From: Streptomyces sp. NBC_01016 | GTDB lineage: Bacteria > Actinomycetota > Actinomycetes > Streptomycetales > Streptomycetaceae | Assembly (NCBI RefSeq): GCF_026341035.1 | Contig: NZ_JAPEOQ010000001.1 | Coordinates: 5,642,001-5,706,000 of the forward strand | Direction: 5' to 3' | DNA length: 64,000 nt | Shown here: piece by piece, positions 49,605-57,734 of the stretch | How the letters are laid out: each line of letters opens with the position of its first letter | Numbering within the stretch: the first letter of the stretch is position 1 | Notes under the pieces: generated by a model | Databases searched by the model: none | What the model was told of the DNA's origin: nothing | The model's input: the letters and a program-made list of their open reading frames with translations, nothing else | Program-made: the position numbers and the translations under genes

Positions 49605-49785
49605 GCTTCTCCTGTCCCTGCACCGTTGATGTGGGTGAATTAAGGACGCGCATCAGGTTCTTGCGTTCAGTTGTTGGAGAATTGCAGAGCTGTGTTGCTG
49701 AGTCCACTGTTTGAACAGAGAGAGTTGCGGTGAGGGAGAATCGAACGGTCACGACCCGCCGTACCACGTCAGGGGAACCAGACCG

Positions 49786-50280
49786 ATGCCCGCAGCCCAC
49801 GTCACCCTCTCCGACGTCCTGAACGCCGCCGCGCCGGAGGCGACCGGCGCCCTCTGGCGGCTCGACGGCGCGGCCCGCCAACTCGACGCCAACGTCGTCC
49901 GCCTGCGGCCCGGCGGAGGCGGCGACGCGTACGTGGAGACCGAGCTCGATGTGCTCCTCGTCGTCGTGGAGGGTCACGGCACGCTCCACCGGGCGGGCGT
50001 GGACAAGGAGGTGGAGCCCGGCACGCTCGTGTTCGTGCCGCGCGGCGAGCGGCGCGCGGTCAGCGCCGGCGAGGACGGGCTCGTCTACCTCACGGCGCAC
50101 CGCAGGCGGCCGGGCATGACGATCCGCCGCGCGGTACCGCAGGTGACGGCCGAGGGCGGCGAGGCACCCTGCCTGCTGCCCCAGGTGTGTGCGTCCTGCG
50201 GCCGGGCCGCCGACGACGCCGGCGCCCTGTACTGCGCCAGGTGCGGGACGCGCCTGGAGGCGCGGGGAGAGGCACAGTGA
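49786..50280 (+). CDS. Cupin protein with C-terminal zinc ribbon
   Basis: The 164-residue protein has a cupin barrel (residues about 25-100; ETELDVLLVVVEGHGTLHRA, VEPGTLVFVPRGERRAVSAG) followed by a CxxC-CxxC zinc ribbon (VCASCGRAADDAGALYCARCG, written here as two cysteine pairs at about residues 131-134 and 150-153). The fusion suggests a small sensor or a protein that docks to another macromolecule. AGGGGA lies before the ATG at 49786. It is divergent from the IS-split glucanase. Confidence 0.82.
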   Translation: MPAAHVTLSDVLNAAAPEATGALWRLDGAARQLDANVVRLRPGGGGDAYVETELDVLLVVVEGHGTLHRAGVDKEVEPGTLVFVPRGERRAVSAGEDGLVYLTAHRRRPGMTIRRAVPQVTAEGGEAPCLLPQVCASCGRAADDAGALYCARCGTRLEARGEAQ

Positions 50281-50617
50281 TCCGGCCTTCCTTGAGGCGA
50301 AGGGATCACGCCAGACGGTGCGGTCCGCGCCTCGACTCCGGCCGTATGTACGGGATGTGGCGCCAGGACCCCGTAACTTCTCGCCACTGATTCAACACGT
50401 GAAGTTACCGAAATCCGGGGGTGCGGGATGAAGTCCGCCGCCGTCCCCGGCACACTCTGCAGCACGGCGGCCGCGTACTCGGGCACCGGCCGCCTGGGGA
50501 GGGAGCACCATCGGGGAGTCCGCGGGCGTGGGGCACGCGGACTCCCCGACCCGCCGCCGCCCCGACACCCCGCAGGCGATGCGCGGCACGGAGCCCGCCT
50601 CTGGTTACGGTTCCGGC
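50281..50617. other. Intergenic region with one strong hairpin
   Basis: This 337-base gap between the cupin and OsmC genes holds a terminator-like hairpin at 50511-50549. A possible 69-codon frame from 50428 reads through that hairpin and lacks codon bias, so I do not call it a gene. Nothing else is recognised. Confidence 0.5.
50511..50549. terminator. 14-base-pair hairpin upstream of osmC
   Basis: TCGGGGAGTCCGCG (50511-50524) and CGCGGACTCCCCGA (50536-50549) form a perfect stem with an 11-base loop. It probably ends transcription from the left; it could also act as a leader structure, since the OsmC gene starts 69 bases later. Confidence 0.6.
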
Positions 50618-51058
50618 ATGGCCGACTACCGCATTGAGACCGTCCGCAACGGCGACCGCGACTGGACCGCCCGCAACGACCGCGGCGCCGAGGTCCGCAT
50701 CGCCCCCGCCGACAGCGAGGGGGCCCAGCCGTCCTTCACCCCCGTCGAACTCCTCCTGGCCGCGCTCGGCGGCTGCGGCGGCCTCGTCGTCGACCGCACG
50801 GCCCGCACCGTGCCGCACGACGAGCTGCGCATCACCGTCGACTCCGTGTCACGGCCGGAGGACGACGGCCGGGTCGGAGCCGTCCGTGTCTCGTACGAGA
50901 TCGAGCTGCCGGAGGGGGACACGCACGCCGCGGAGGCGCTCGAACGCGGCATCCGTCTGACCCACGAGAAGTACTGCACGGTCAGCCGCACCGTCGAACA
51001 CGGCGCGCGCGTCGAGGCGGTGGGCCCCGACGGCACGGTGCTCTTCATGGGCGGCTGA
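50618..51058 (+). CDS. OsmC family protein
   Basis: The 146-residue protein has the two OsmC/Ohr peroxidatic-type cysteines, Cys53 in LAALGGCGGLVVD and Cys120 in RLTHEKYCTVSRT. Such proteins reduce organic hydroperoxides or protect against osmotic stress; the broad OsmC group is more likely than true Ohr. The start is the ATG at 50618, which gives the usual short N-terminus. It is convergent with the chitinase gene, with a 13-base-pair hairpin between. Confidence 0.9.
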   Translation: MADYRIETVRNGDRDWTARNDRGAEVRIAPADSEGAQPSFTPVELLLAALGGCGGLVVDRTARTVPHDELRITVDSVSRPEDDGRVGAVRVSYEIELPEGDTHAAEALERGIRLTHEKYCTVSRTVEHGARVEAVGPDGTVLFMGG

Positions 51059-51063
51059 CACGA

Positions 51064-51101
51064 CCGGGCGCGGTCGACCGTCGACGGCCGACCGCGCCCG
51101 G
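51064..51101. terminator. Bidirectional terminator between osmC and chitinase
   Basis: CCGGGCGCGGTCG (51064-51076) and CGACCGCGCCCGG (51089-51101) make a perfect 13-base-pair stem, and the loop itself holds the palindrome CCGTCGACGG. It lies in the 54-base gap between convergent stop codons. Confidence 0.75.
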
Positions 51102-51112
51102 CCACGCGCCGC

Positions 51113-52810
51113 CTACGGCAGCGCGTGCACCTTCGGCCCGACCGCGTTCGACCAGGCGTTGCCCGCCGTCGCGTCCCAGTTCGTGGACCAGGTCATCGCG
51201 CCGCGCAGCCCCGGATAGGTCTTCGCGGGCTTGAACGTGCCACAGCCGGTGCCGCGCGCCAGGCAGTCGAGCGCGTTGTTCACGACGGACGGTGCCACGT
51301 AGCCGCTGCCCGCGCCGCGCGTCGACGCCGGGACACCGAGCCCGACCTGCGAGGCGTCGAGGCCGCCCTCCAGCTGGATGCAGGCGAGCGCCGTCAGGAA
51401 GTCGACGGAGCCCTGGCTGTAGACCTTGCCGTCGCAGCCCAGCATCGAACCGCTGTTGTAGTACTGCATGTTGACGACCGTGAGGATGTCCTTCACGTTC
51501 AGCGCCGTCTTGAAGTACTCGCCGGACGTCGACTGCATGTCGATGGTCTGCGGCGCCATCGTCAGGACCAGCTTGCCGCCCGCCTTCGCCGACAGCTGGC
51601 GCAGCGCCTTCGTCATGTACGTCGAGTTGAGCCCGTTCTCCAGGTCGATGTCGACACCGTCGAAGCCGTACTCCTGCATGAGCCGGTACGCGCTGTCCGC
51701 GAACGCGGTCGCGGACGCGTCGCTGTTGACCGAGATGCTGCCCTTCTCCCCGCCGACCGACAGGATCACGGACTTGCCCGCCGCGTGCTTGGCGGTGATG
51801 TCCGCCTTGAAGTCGGCGGCCGAGGCGTAGCCGACGGCCGGGTCGAGGTTGAAGGTGATCTGCCCGGGCGTGGTGGTGGCGTCGGCGAAGGAGACGGCGA
51901 TGATGTCGTACTGCGACTGGACGTCGCGCAGCTTCTGGACGGTCGCGCCGTTGTCGAAGTTCTGCCAGTACCCGGTCAGCGCGTGCTTGGGCACGGTTCC
52001 GCCGCCGGGGTTGCCGCCGGACGTGGCGGTCCTCGCGCTCACCGCCGTCGACTTCGCCGATTCGCCCGCCGCGTTCGTCGCGGTGACCTGGAAGCCGTAC
52101 GAGGTGTCGGCCGCGAGCCCGGTGACGGTCGTCGAGGCTCCCGTCACGGCGGCGACCTTCGTGCCGTCCCGGTAGACGTTGTAGCCGGTGGCGTTGGAGA
52201 CCGGGGACCAGGAGAGGCCGATGGAGGACGCGGTGGCCGCGCCCGCCGCGAGCCCCGTGGGTGCGGCCGGGACCACGACCGGATCCGTGCCGCCGCCCCC
52301 GTCGGGCCCGAAGACGTTCACATCGTCGACGTGGTACGCGCTCTGCCCGTACCAGCCGTGCGTGTAGATGGTCACGGAGGTCGTGTTCGCGCCGGTCTTG
52401 AAGCTGGTCGTGAGCTGCTGCCAGGAGGAACTGCCCGGTGTCCACGTGGACACGTCGGTGGTGCCGGTGCCGCTCGCGCCGAGATACGCGTAACCGCCCT
52501 GCACCCAACTGCTCAGTGTGTACGTCGAGTTGGGCTTGACCGCGACGGTCTGGCTGCACTTGGCGTTGTCCTGGCCCGCAGGGGTCGCCTTCAGTGCCTT
52601 CGTGCCGCCGTGCACGGGTGAGGTCACCACGGAACCGCTGCCCGCGGAGCACGTCCAGTTGCTCAGGTCCGACTCGAAGCCGGCGTTCTTGGCCACGTTG
52701 ACATCAGCGGCCTGCGCGGGTGCGGCGAGCGCGGTGACGCCCAGCGACGCGGCCGCCACGACGGCGAGTGCGAGGCCGGGTCTGCGTCTGTGATGGCGTG
52801 CACGGTCCAC
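51113..52810 (-). CDS. Secreted family 18 chitinase with CBM and Fn3 domain
   Basis: The 565-residue precursor has a signal peptide (LALAVVAAASLGVTALAAPA), a carbohydrate-binding module (residues about 37-170), one fibronectin type III domain (about 180-265) and a GH18 catalytic domain whose active-site strand reads FDGVDIDLENG (DxxDxDxE complete). Secondary substrate residues in MTKALRQL and MQYYNSG follow the family. It would cleave chitin outside the cell. The GTG at 52810 is six bases after AGGAGG; the open frame extends upstream without homology. A DasR-like operator lies upstream. Confidence 0.94.
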   Translation of the reverse strand: MDRARHHRRRPGLALAVVAAASLGVTALAAPAQAADVNVAKNAGFESDLSNWTCSAGSGSVVTSPVHGGTKALKATPAGQDNAKCSQTVAVKPNSTYTLSSWVQGGYAYLGASGTGTTDVSTWTPGSSSWQQLTTSFKTGANTTSVTIYTHGWYGQSAYHVDDVNVFGPDGGGGTDPVVVPAAPTGLAAGAATASSIGLSWSPVSNATGYNVYRDGTKVAAVTGASTTVTGLAADTSYGFQVTATNAAGESAKSTAVSARTATSGGNPGGGTVPKHALTGYWQNFDNGATVQKLRDVQSQYDIIAVSFADATTTPGQITFNLDPAVGYASAADFKADITAKHAAGKSVILSVGGEKGSISVNSDASATAFADSAYRLMQEYGFDGVDIDLENGLNSTYMTKALRQLSAKAGGKLVLTMAPQTIDMQSTSGEYFKTALNVKDILTVVNMQYYNSGSMLGCDGKVYSQGSVDFLTALACIQLEGGLDASQVGLGVPASTRGAGSGYVAPSVVNNALDCLARGTGCGTFKPAKTYPGLRGAMTWSTNWDATAGNAWSNAVGPKVHALP

Positions 52811-52879
52811 GGGGAGCCTCCTGGGAAGAGGTGGAGAAGCTGCGAATGTGAACGGTGGCCACCGCTGTGTGCGCCAAAG

Positions 52880-52893
52880 TTGGTTCAGACCAA
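52880..52893. promoter_or_regulatory. DasR-like (dre) operator before the chitinase
   Basis: TTGGTTCAGACCAA has the core TGGTnnAGACCA of the dre consensus (ACTGGTCTAGACCACT) and is a palindrome of five-base arms. A TTGACA-like -35 box (minus strand) lies directly next to it. DasR controls chitin genes in response to glucosamine 6-phosphate in Streptomyces. Confidence 0.65.
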
Positions 52894-52922
52894 TCGAGTT
52901 GTCAAGACCTCTGGCACGCACG

Positions 52923-52957
52923 TCAGCGGCGCCGGACGGAAGGTCCGGCGCCGCTGA
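52923..52957 (-). terminator. Terminator after the DinB-like gene
   Basis: TCAGCGGCGCCGGAC (52923-52937) and GTCCGGCGCCGCTGA (52943-52957) form a perfect 15-base-pair stem with a five-base loop. It separates the DinB-like gene from the chitinase promoter. Confidence 0.75.
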
Positions 52958-52979
52958 GAGAGGTGGAAGGTCGGTGGGT

Positions 52980-53480
52980 TCAGCTCAGTCCGCGCAGGTA
53001 GGCGGCCTGCCCCACGTGCTGCAGGTCGTCCGCGAGCACGCTGATGAGCCGGACCCCCAGCGTCACCGGCGGATCCCAGCCCTCGTCGACGACGCGGTCG
53101 AGATCGGCGTCCTTCAGGCCGTCGAGGAACCCGAGTGTCTGCTCGTGCACCGCGTCGTAATAGCCCGTGAGGAGCTCGCCCGAGGCGACCCGAACCTGGC
53201 CGACCTGCTTCGGCGTGTGTCCGTACCCGGTGTCCGACTCGGAGAGTGGCAGATCGAACCGCTCCGCCCAGCCGCCCGCGAGCCACACCTGCTCGACTCC
53301 CGCGGCGTCGGCGATGTGGTCGTCCTGGACCCGGGTGAGATGCCAGATCAGCCAGGCAATGGAATTCGCCGTGTCTTCCGGCCGCTCGTTCAGCGCGTCG
53401 ACGGAAAGCCCCTCGACGGCCGCGTGCACCTCTTCCTGAATACGGCTGTAACCGTCCATGAGTACGTCATGTGAGCGCAT
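52980..53480 (-). CDS. DinB family protein
   Basis: The 166-residue protein is a DinB/YfiT-type four-helix bundle. The three metal-binding histidines can be placed in WLIWHLTRVQDDHIADAAG (two candidates) and LADDLQHVGQAAYLRGL. Family members include mycothiol-dependent transferases, so a thiol-related reaction is possible but not shown. The start is the ATG at 53480, about 11 bases after GGAG. A longer open frame upstream lacks homology. Confidence 0.88.
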   Translation of the reverse strand: MRSHDVLMDGYSRIQEEVHAAVEGLSVDALNERPEDTANSIAWLIWHLTRVQDDHIADAAGVEQVWLAGGWAERFDLPLSESDTGYGHTPKQVGQVRVASGELLTGYYDAVHEQTLGFLDGLKDADLDRVVDEGWDPPVTLGVRLISVLADDLQHVGQAAYLRGLS

Positions 53481-53713
53481 GCGTGCAGTCTCTCCGATGC
53501 GGGGGATTTCAGCCAACGAACGCCGTGAATATGCCCGGAGACTGGCGTGAAAGCCATGGTTACGCTGCCTCCCGAGTGTCGATACTTGACCAGAGAACGG
53601 TTGAACGTTGTTCGTAGGCGGCGTCCCGCGGGCCAATTGCCCGGGCAATTCTCGCCGTTGCGGTGGATCACTGATCGTTTGGCACAACAGTCAATGCAGT
53701 CGGGCGCCAGGCA

Positions 53714-54160
53714 ATGGGGGAGACCGTGCACGACGAATTCCTGTGCCACGTCACCGCGTACGGAATCTGCGGTGGCCGGCGCGTGGGTGTTCCGCTCGGC
53801 ACATATCGCGCCCCCACGCTCCCGCTGGCCCTGTGGTGGCTGCGCGACCGGGCCATGTGGATGGCCGAGCGCCTCGACCCGCGCCCCGGCCTGAGCCACT
53901 TACCCGAGGGTGCGCTGACGCCCATGGGCGATGACGCACCCGACGTGCCGGAACAGCTGCGGGCCTGGTGCGGCGACCCGGACCAACAGGAAAACGTCGC
54001 GGAAGAGTTGGCCTCCGGGCGGCTCGTCAGGATCGTCACCCACGACGACACCACCGAGTACGAGCTCCTCGCCGAGTCCGTCGACGCGGTCCGCATGGCC
54101 CGCACCCAGCCGCGCCGCCGCGGCCCACGGCGCCGCATGACAGTTACCAATAGTCACTGA
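53714..54160 (+). CDS. Uncharacterised Streptomyces protein with a TTA codon
   Basis: The 148-residue protein has no signal peptide. It reads FLCHVTAYGICGGRRVGVPL near the N-terminus and ends in a strongly basic tail (RTQPRRRGPRRRMT). I do not recognise a domain. Codon 63 is TTA (53900-53902), the only in-frame TTA I found in the window, so translation should depend on the bldA tRNA, which is typical of development- or antibiotic-linked genes. The ATG at 53714 and a GTG at 53726 are both possible starts. Confidence 0.65.
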   Translation: MGETVHDEFLCHVTAYGICGGRRVGVPLGTYRAPTLPLALWWLRDRAMWMAERLDPRPGLSHLPEGALTPMGDDAPDVPEQLRAWCGDPDQQENVAEELASGRLVRIVTHDDTTEYELLAESVDAVRMARTQPRRRGPRRRMTVTNSH

Positions 54161-54244
54161 CAAGAGTGACACGGCGCTTGATCGCGCCGACTCCGGGGCA
54201 GTCTGATCACGCTCAGTAAGAACGATCACTCCGGGGTCAACGAA

Positions 54245-54628
54245 ATGAAACCCTTCATGAAGCACAGATCCGTGCTGCTCGCCCTCACCCTGCCCCTGCT
54301 CGGCGGCGCCACGACCGCCCTCGCACCCGCCTCCGCCGCCGCGCCCGGCGCCGTACCGCCCGGCCAGGTCTGCTTCTGGACCGAAGTCGGCATGCACGGC
54401 CAGGCCTGGTGCTACGGACCTCCCGGCTACGCCGACGCGGAGAACGGGACGGCGCGCCACGCCACCTCCTTCGAGTCCCGCGTCTCGGGAACCGTCTACG
54501 CCATCAGCTACACCTCGACCGGCTGCCTCTACCGGGAGATCAGGCGCGACGACTACTCCGAGAACTGGGACTGGGCCGGAAAACTCGACGGTGTCTCCGA
54601 CACCACCATGGGGTGCGAGCAGGGCTGA
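54245..54628 (+). CDS. Secreted peptidase-inhibitor I36-like protein
   Basis: The 127-residue precursor has a signal peptide (LLALTLPLLGGATTALAPAS, cut after ASA) and a small cysteine-containing beta domain (GQVCFWTEVGMHGQAWCYGP; GCLYREIRRDDYSENWDWAG). This is the crystallin-like fold of the SMPI/peptidase-inhibitor I36 group, usually inhibitors of extracellular metalloproteases. It is the first of three closely spaced genes (inhibitor, lipoprotein, inhibitor). Confidence 0.85.
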   Translation: MKPFMKHRSVLLALTLPLLGGATTALAPASAAAPGAVPPGQVCFWTEVGMHGQAWCYGPPGYADAENGTARHATSFESRVSGTVYAISYTSTGCLYREIRRDDYSENWDWAGKLDGVSDTTMGCEQG

Positions 54629-54635
54629 GCGCGCC

Positions 54636-55157
54636 ATGAACCGCCGAACCCGCGCCCTCAGCATCCTGGCCGGCGCCGCCCTGCTCCTCCCGCTCGCGGG
54701 CTGCACCACAGAGCACACCGACCGGCCCGCCCGCACACCCGACGACACCATCAGGGCCGCGACCCAGACCCTCACCGACCACTGCCTGACCCGCCAGGGC
54801 CTCACACCGCCCCGGCCGGGACAGCGCTCGGCGAACCGGGCGGAGGAACAGCGGGTCGCGGCCGCCCTCTTCGGCCGGCCGCCCGCCGAACTCTCCCTGA
54901 CCCTCGCGAACGGCATCCCCGTACGCGCCCACACCGACGGCTGCCTGGCCGCCGCCCAACGCACCCTCTACGGCGACCAGAAACGCTGGTTCCAGGTGTC
55001 GACCGTCGTCAACAACCTCAAGCCCGAGGCCGCCCACCGCGACCTCAGCCTCGCCTCCGTGCGCGCACGACACCGCGCCGAACTCACCGACTGGCAGCGC
55101 CTGCGGGCCCGCGCGCTCGACGCGTCCACCCGCGTGCTGCACACCACCAGCCACTGA
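54636..55157 (+). CDS. Putative lipoprotein
   Basis: The 173-residue protein begins with a lipoprotein signal (LSILAGAALLLPLAGCTTEH, lipobox LAGC with Cys23) followed by a helical domain with two further cysteines (TLTDHCLTRQGLT; HTDGCLAAAQRT) that could form a disulfide. No known family is recognised. It starts seven bases after the upstream I36 gene and ends 22 bases before the next, so the three are probably one operon. It might anchor or receive the secreted inhibitors, but that is speculation. Confidence 0.75.
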   Translation: MNRRTRALSILAGAALLLPLAGCTTEHTDRPARTPDDTIRAATQTLTDHCLTRQGLTPPRPGQRSANRAEEQRVAAALFGRPPAELSLTLANGIPVRAHTDGCLAAAQRTLYGDQKRWFQVSTVVNNLKPEAAHRDLSLASVRARHRAELTDWQRLRARALDASTRVLHTTSH

Positions 55158-55179
55158 CCCAGCAAGGAGAACAGACCTC

Positions 55180-55548
55180 ATGAAGCACCCGATCGCCCTG
55201 GTCACCGCCGCGGTCCTCGCCCTCGGCGGCGCCGCGCTCCCCGCCACCGCCTTCGCGGCCCAATGCCCCAGCGGCGAGTTCTGCGCCTGGACCGACGCCA
55301 ACTACACCGGAATGCGCTGGAACTGGTCCGGCGACGACCACGACTGGGAGGACGGCATCCAGGACGAGGACTCCTCCTGGGCCAATCACGGAATCTCAGG
55401 GCCAGGCATCAAGGACCACGTCCAGGTCTACGAGAACCCGGGCCTCGTCGGCTTCGGCACCGTCTGTCTCGCGCCCGGCCAGGAGATCGCGTCCAACGGC
55501 TGGGCCAACGACAGCGGCGACTCCCACACGTGGACCATGGAGTGCTGA
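55180..55548 (+). CDS. Secreted peptidase-inhibitor I36-like protein
   Basis: The 122-residue precursor has a signal peptide cut near AFA and a domain with pattern CPSGEFCAWTDANYTGMRWN, typical of the I36 (SMPI-like) family, with four cysteines. It is a paralogue of 54245-54628, but the two differ in most positions. AAGGAG lies 12 bases before the ATG. A function against extracellular proteases is inferred from the family. Confidence 0.87.
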   Translation: MKHPIALVTAAVLALGGAALPATAFAAQCPSGEFCAWTDANYTGMRWNWSGDDHDWEDGIQDEDSSWANHGISGPGIKDHVQVYENPGLVGFGTVCLAPGQEIASNGWANDSGDSHTWTMEC

Positions 55549-55571
55549 ACCCGCTTGGCAGTGACGTGAGT

Positions 55572-56810
55572 TCAGAACGTGTCGTCGGTGTGCGGCACTA
55601 GCTCCGTGCGCAGCGCGGCGTCGAGCATCGACGCCGCGCCCTGCGTGTGCTCCACCACCAGACCCGCGCGCACCAGCGCCGCCACCGGCGTCGCCGCCAT
55701 GTACGCGGTCGCCAGATCGCGGGCCTCCAGGCTCAGGTCGGGCGCGTCGTCCGTGGGCGCGTACGAGAAGCCGTCCGGAGAGGCGATCAGACGGAACGTC
55801 CCCGCGTTCGCCGGGAGCCGCGCGTCACGGACCGCGAGCACCACATCCAAGGGCGCCGCCCAGGCCCGGGCCGCGAGCGCCGCGCGCACGTCCACCAGGC
55901 GCACCCACAGCGCCGGTTCGACGCTCTTGACGCTCACCTGATCGCGGTCGGCCGCGAACAGCGGCAGAGGATCGTCCAGCGGCCTGCCGTGCGCGCGCAC
56001 CGTGCCCGTCAGGTCGATGTCCGCGAGATACCGCCACAGCGCCGCCGCGCTCCCCGGCGTATCGGCCTCCAGCTCTTCGACACTCACCAGGCCCGGCACG
56101 CCCCCGGACCAGTCGCCCGACTTGGTGCGGTAGATCGCGTAACCGGCGAGCGGATCGCCGAGCGTCACCACGCGCGGCGGCGACAGATCCTCGTCGTCCT
56201 CGTCCTTCCGTGCCAGCCACTGCTCGCGCCACCACGTCTCCGTGCGCGCGTGCCGCCCCGCCCGCAGCCCGCGCCTCGTCTCGAAGTACGGCGCGAGCAC
56301 GGCGGGTGCCGAGTCGGCGTCGAGCAGCCGCAGCGGACGCTCGTCGGGCGGGATGCGCAGCCCCAGCGCGCGCCGCGAGTCGATCTCCACGGTCGCCCCG
56401 TACGTGCCGGGGCCGAATCCGAACCGGCCGTAGATCGACGCCTCCGACGCCCACAACGCGGCCAGCGGCGCGGCCTGTTCGGCGCAACGGGCGAACAGCT
56501 CGGCCATCATCGCCGTCAGCACGCCGCGCCTGCGGTGCGTGGGCGCGACCGAGACGTACGACAGGCCGGGGCAGGAGAGGTCGCCACCGCCCGGCACGGA
56601 GACGGTGAAGGGATGCGCCGCGGCGAAGCCGACGAGTTCCTCGCCGTCGTACGCGCCGATCCGCAGGCAGCCGGACAGCATCTGCTGTTGCTGCTTGCGG
56701 CGTTCGTCGTCGGGCGACTCGTGGAAGACGAGATGGGCGAGCGCCAGGGCCCGCTCGATGTCGGACTCGGGTACCTCGCGGAGGCGGACGGAACCAATGA
56801 TCATGATCAT
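55572..56810 (-). CDS. GNAT family N-acetyltransferase, Eis-like
   Basis: The 412-residue protein has an N-terminal GNAT domain with the acetyl-CoA loop VAPTHRRRGVLTAMM, a second, degenerate GNAT domain and a C-terminal SCP2-like domain, the three-part layout of Eis. Mycobacterial Eis acetylates aminoglycosides and peptides; here the substrate is unknown. The start is one of two ATGs (56810 or 56804). TACAGT directly upstream may be a -10 box, which would make the transcript nearly leaderless. Confidence 0.85.
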   Translation of the reverse strand: MIMIIGSVRLREVPESDIERALALAHLVFHESPDDERRKQQQQMLSGCLRIGAYDGEELVGFAAAHPFTVSVPGGGDLSCPGLSYVSVAPTHRRRGVLTAMMAELFARCAEQAAPLAALWASEASIYGRFGFGPGTYGATVEIDSRRALGLRIPPDERPLRLLDADSAPAVLAPYFETRRGLRAGRHARTETWWREQWLARKDEDDEDLSPPRVVTLGDPLAGYAIYRTKSGDWSGGVPGLVSVEELEADTPGSAAALWRYLADIDLTGTVRAHGRPLDDPLPLFAADRDQVSVKSVEPALWVRLVDVRAALAARAWAAPLDVVLAVRDARLPANAGTFRLIASPDGFSYAPTDDAPDLSLEARDLATAYMAATPVAALVRAGLVVEHTQGAASMLDAALRTELVPHTDDTF

Positions 56811-56835
56811 CGACTGTAGTGGCGCCCCGCCCGTA

Positions 56836-56869
56836 CCCACCTCAGCGGCGCCGACTCCGTTGAGGTGGG
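56836..56869. terminator. Hairpin between the sigma factor and Eis-like genes
   Basis: CCCACCTCA (56836-56844) and TGAGGTGGG (56861-56869) are perfect 9-base arms around a 16-base GC-rich loop. It lies between the stop of the sigma gene (56980) and the start of the Eis-like gene, and could terminate the first or regulate the second. Confidence 0.5.
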
Positions 56870-56979
56870 CGGGCGGCGGGGTCCGGGCCGTCCGCCCGCG
56901 CGCGCGGCCGACGCCGGCGCGCGCACACCGGAACTTCCGCCCGAAGGGGCCGGACGGATGCATCCGGGCCCGACGAATC

Positions 56980-57567
56980 TCAGCCGCGATCGCTGCGGCC
57001 GCGCAACCGGTCGCCGAGGCGTCTCATGCCGCGCCGGGCGTGGCTCTTGACCGTGCCCAGCGGCCAGCCGGTGCGCTCGGCGATCTGGGGTTGCGTCAGG
57101 TCCTCGTAGAACGTGAGACGCAGCACCGTGCGCTGCGTGCTCGGCAGGCGCGCCAACTCCTGCGACAGCACAAGACGTTCGACGACCGCGTCCATGCAGG
57201 CGTCGGTCGCGGGTTCGCGGCCGGCCGAGACGGCGTGCCGCCCGGCCGCTGCCTCGAACAGCGCCGCGCGACGGCTCCGGGCGGCGAGCGCGTCCGCGAC
57301 CCGGTGCCGCGCGATGCCCGTCAACCAGGCGGACGGCGGGCCCAGTTCCGGCCGATATCCGGACCGGCCGCGCCAGGCGGCGAGGAACACCTGCTGCATC
57401 ACGTCCTCCGCCTCGGAGCGGTCGCCGAGCGCCCGCTGTGCCAGGCCCCGCACGAGCGGCGACCACCGCCGGTACACCTCGGCGAGGCAGGCGACGTCAC
57501 CTGCCGCGAGACCGTCCGCCAGGGCGGCCTCCGACGCCTCGCGCGGGTCGACGTTCCGCGACAGCAT
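56980..57567 (-). CDS. ECF-type RNA polymerase sigma factor
   Basis: The 195-residue protein has sigma region 2 (YRRWSPLVRGLAQRALGDRS, AEDVMQQVFLAAWRG) and region 4 (LPSTQRTVLRLTFYEDLTQP, QIAERTGWPLGTVKSHARRG). The WPLGTVKSHARRGMRRL end is typical of the SigK/ECF19-like group. No anti-sigma gene adjoins it; instead a MerR-type regulator is divergent and a photolyase follows, as in light-response loci where LitR controls LitS. I chose the ATG at 57567; an earlier start is possible. Confidence 0.88.
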   Translation of the reverse strand: MLSRNVDPREASEAALADGLAAGDVACLAEVYRRWSPLVRGLAQRALGDRSEAEDVMQQVFLAAWRGRSGYRPELGPPSAWLTGIARHRVADALAARSRRAALFEAAAGRHAVSAGREPATDACMDAVVERLVLSQELARLPSTQRTVLRLTFYEDLTQPQIAERTGWPLGTVKSHARRGMRRLGDRLRGRSDRG

Positions 57568-57698
57568 CCCTGGGATCCTCAACGCCCCGTCAACTCCTCG
57601 AAACGATCCTGAACTCGACTCGTGATGGCCAGGACCGGACGCGCGCAGTGCTCGCCAAGTCACGGCCCGGTCATCCTGGAAACGATTCCCGCCGCACG

Positions 57699-57716
57699 AC
57701 AACCCGCATCGGTTGT
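57699..57716. promoter_or_regulatory. Inverted repeat between sigma factor and MerR genes
   Basis: ACAACC (57699-57704) and GGTTGT (57711-57716) are perfect six-base arms around a six-base spacer, 19 bases before the MerR ATG at 57735. It is a candidate operator for the MerR-like regulator. Confidence 0.45.
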
Positions 57717-57734
57717 GCGTCGTATCGTGGGCCG

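Noticed and set aside
50428..50637. Possible 69-codon gene before osmC
   Set aside because: It runs through a 14-base-pair terminator hairpin, lacks codon bias and has no good ribosome binding site.
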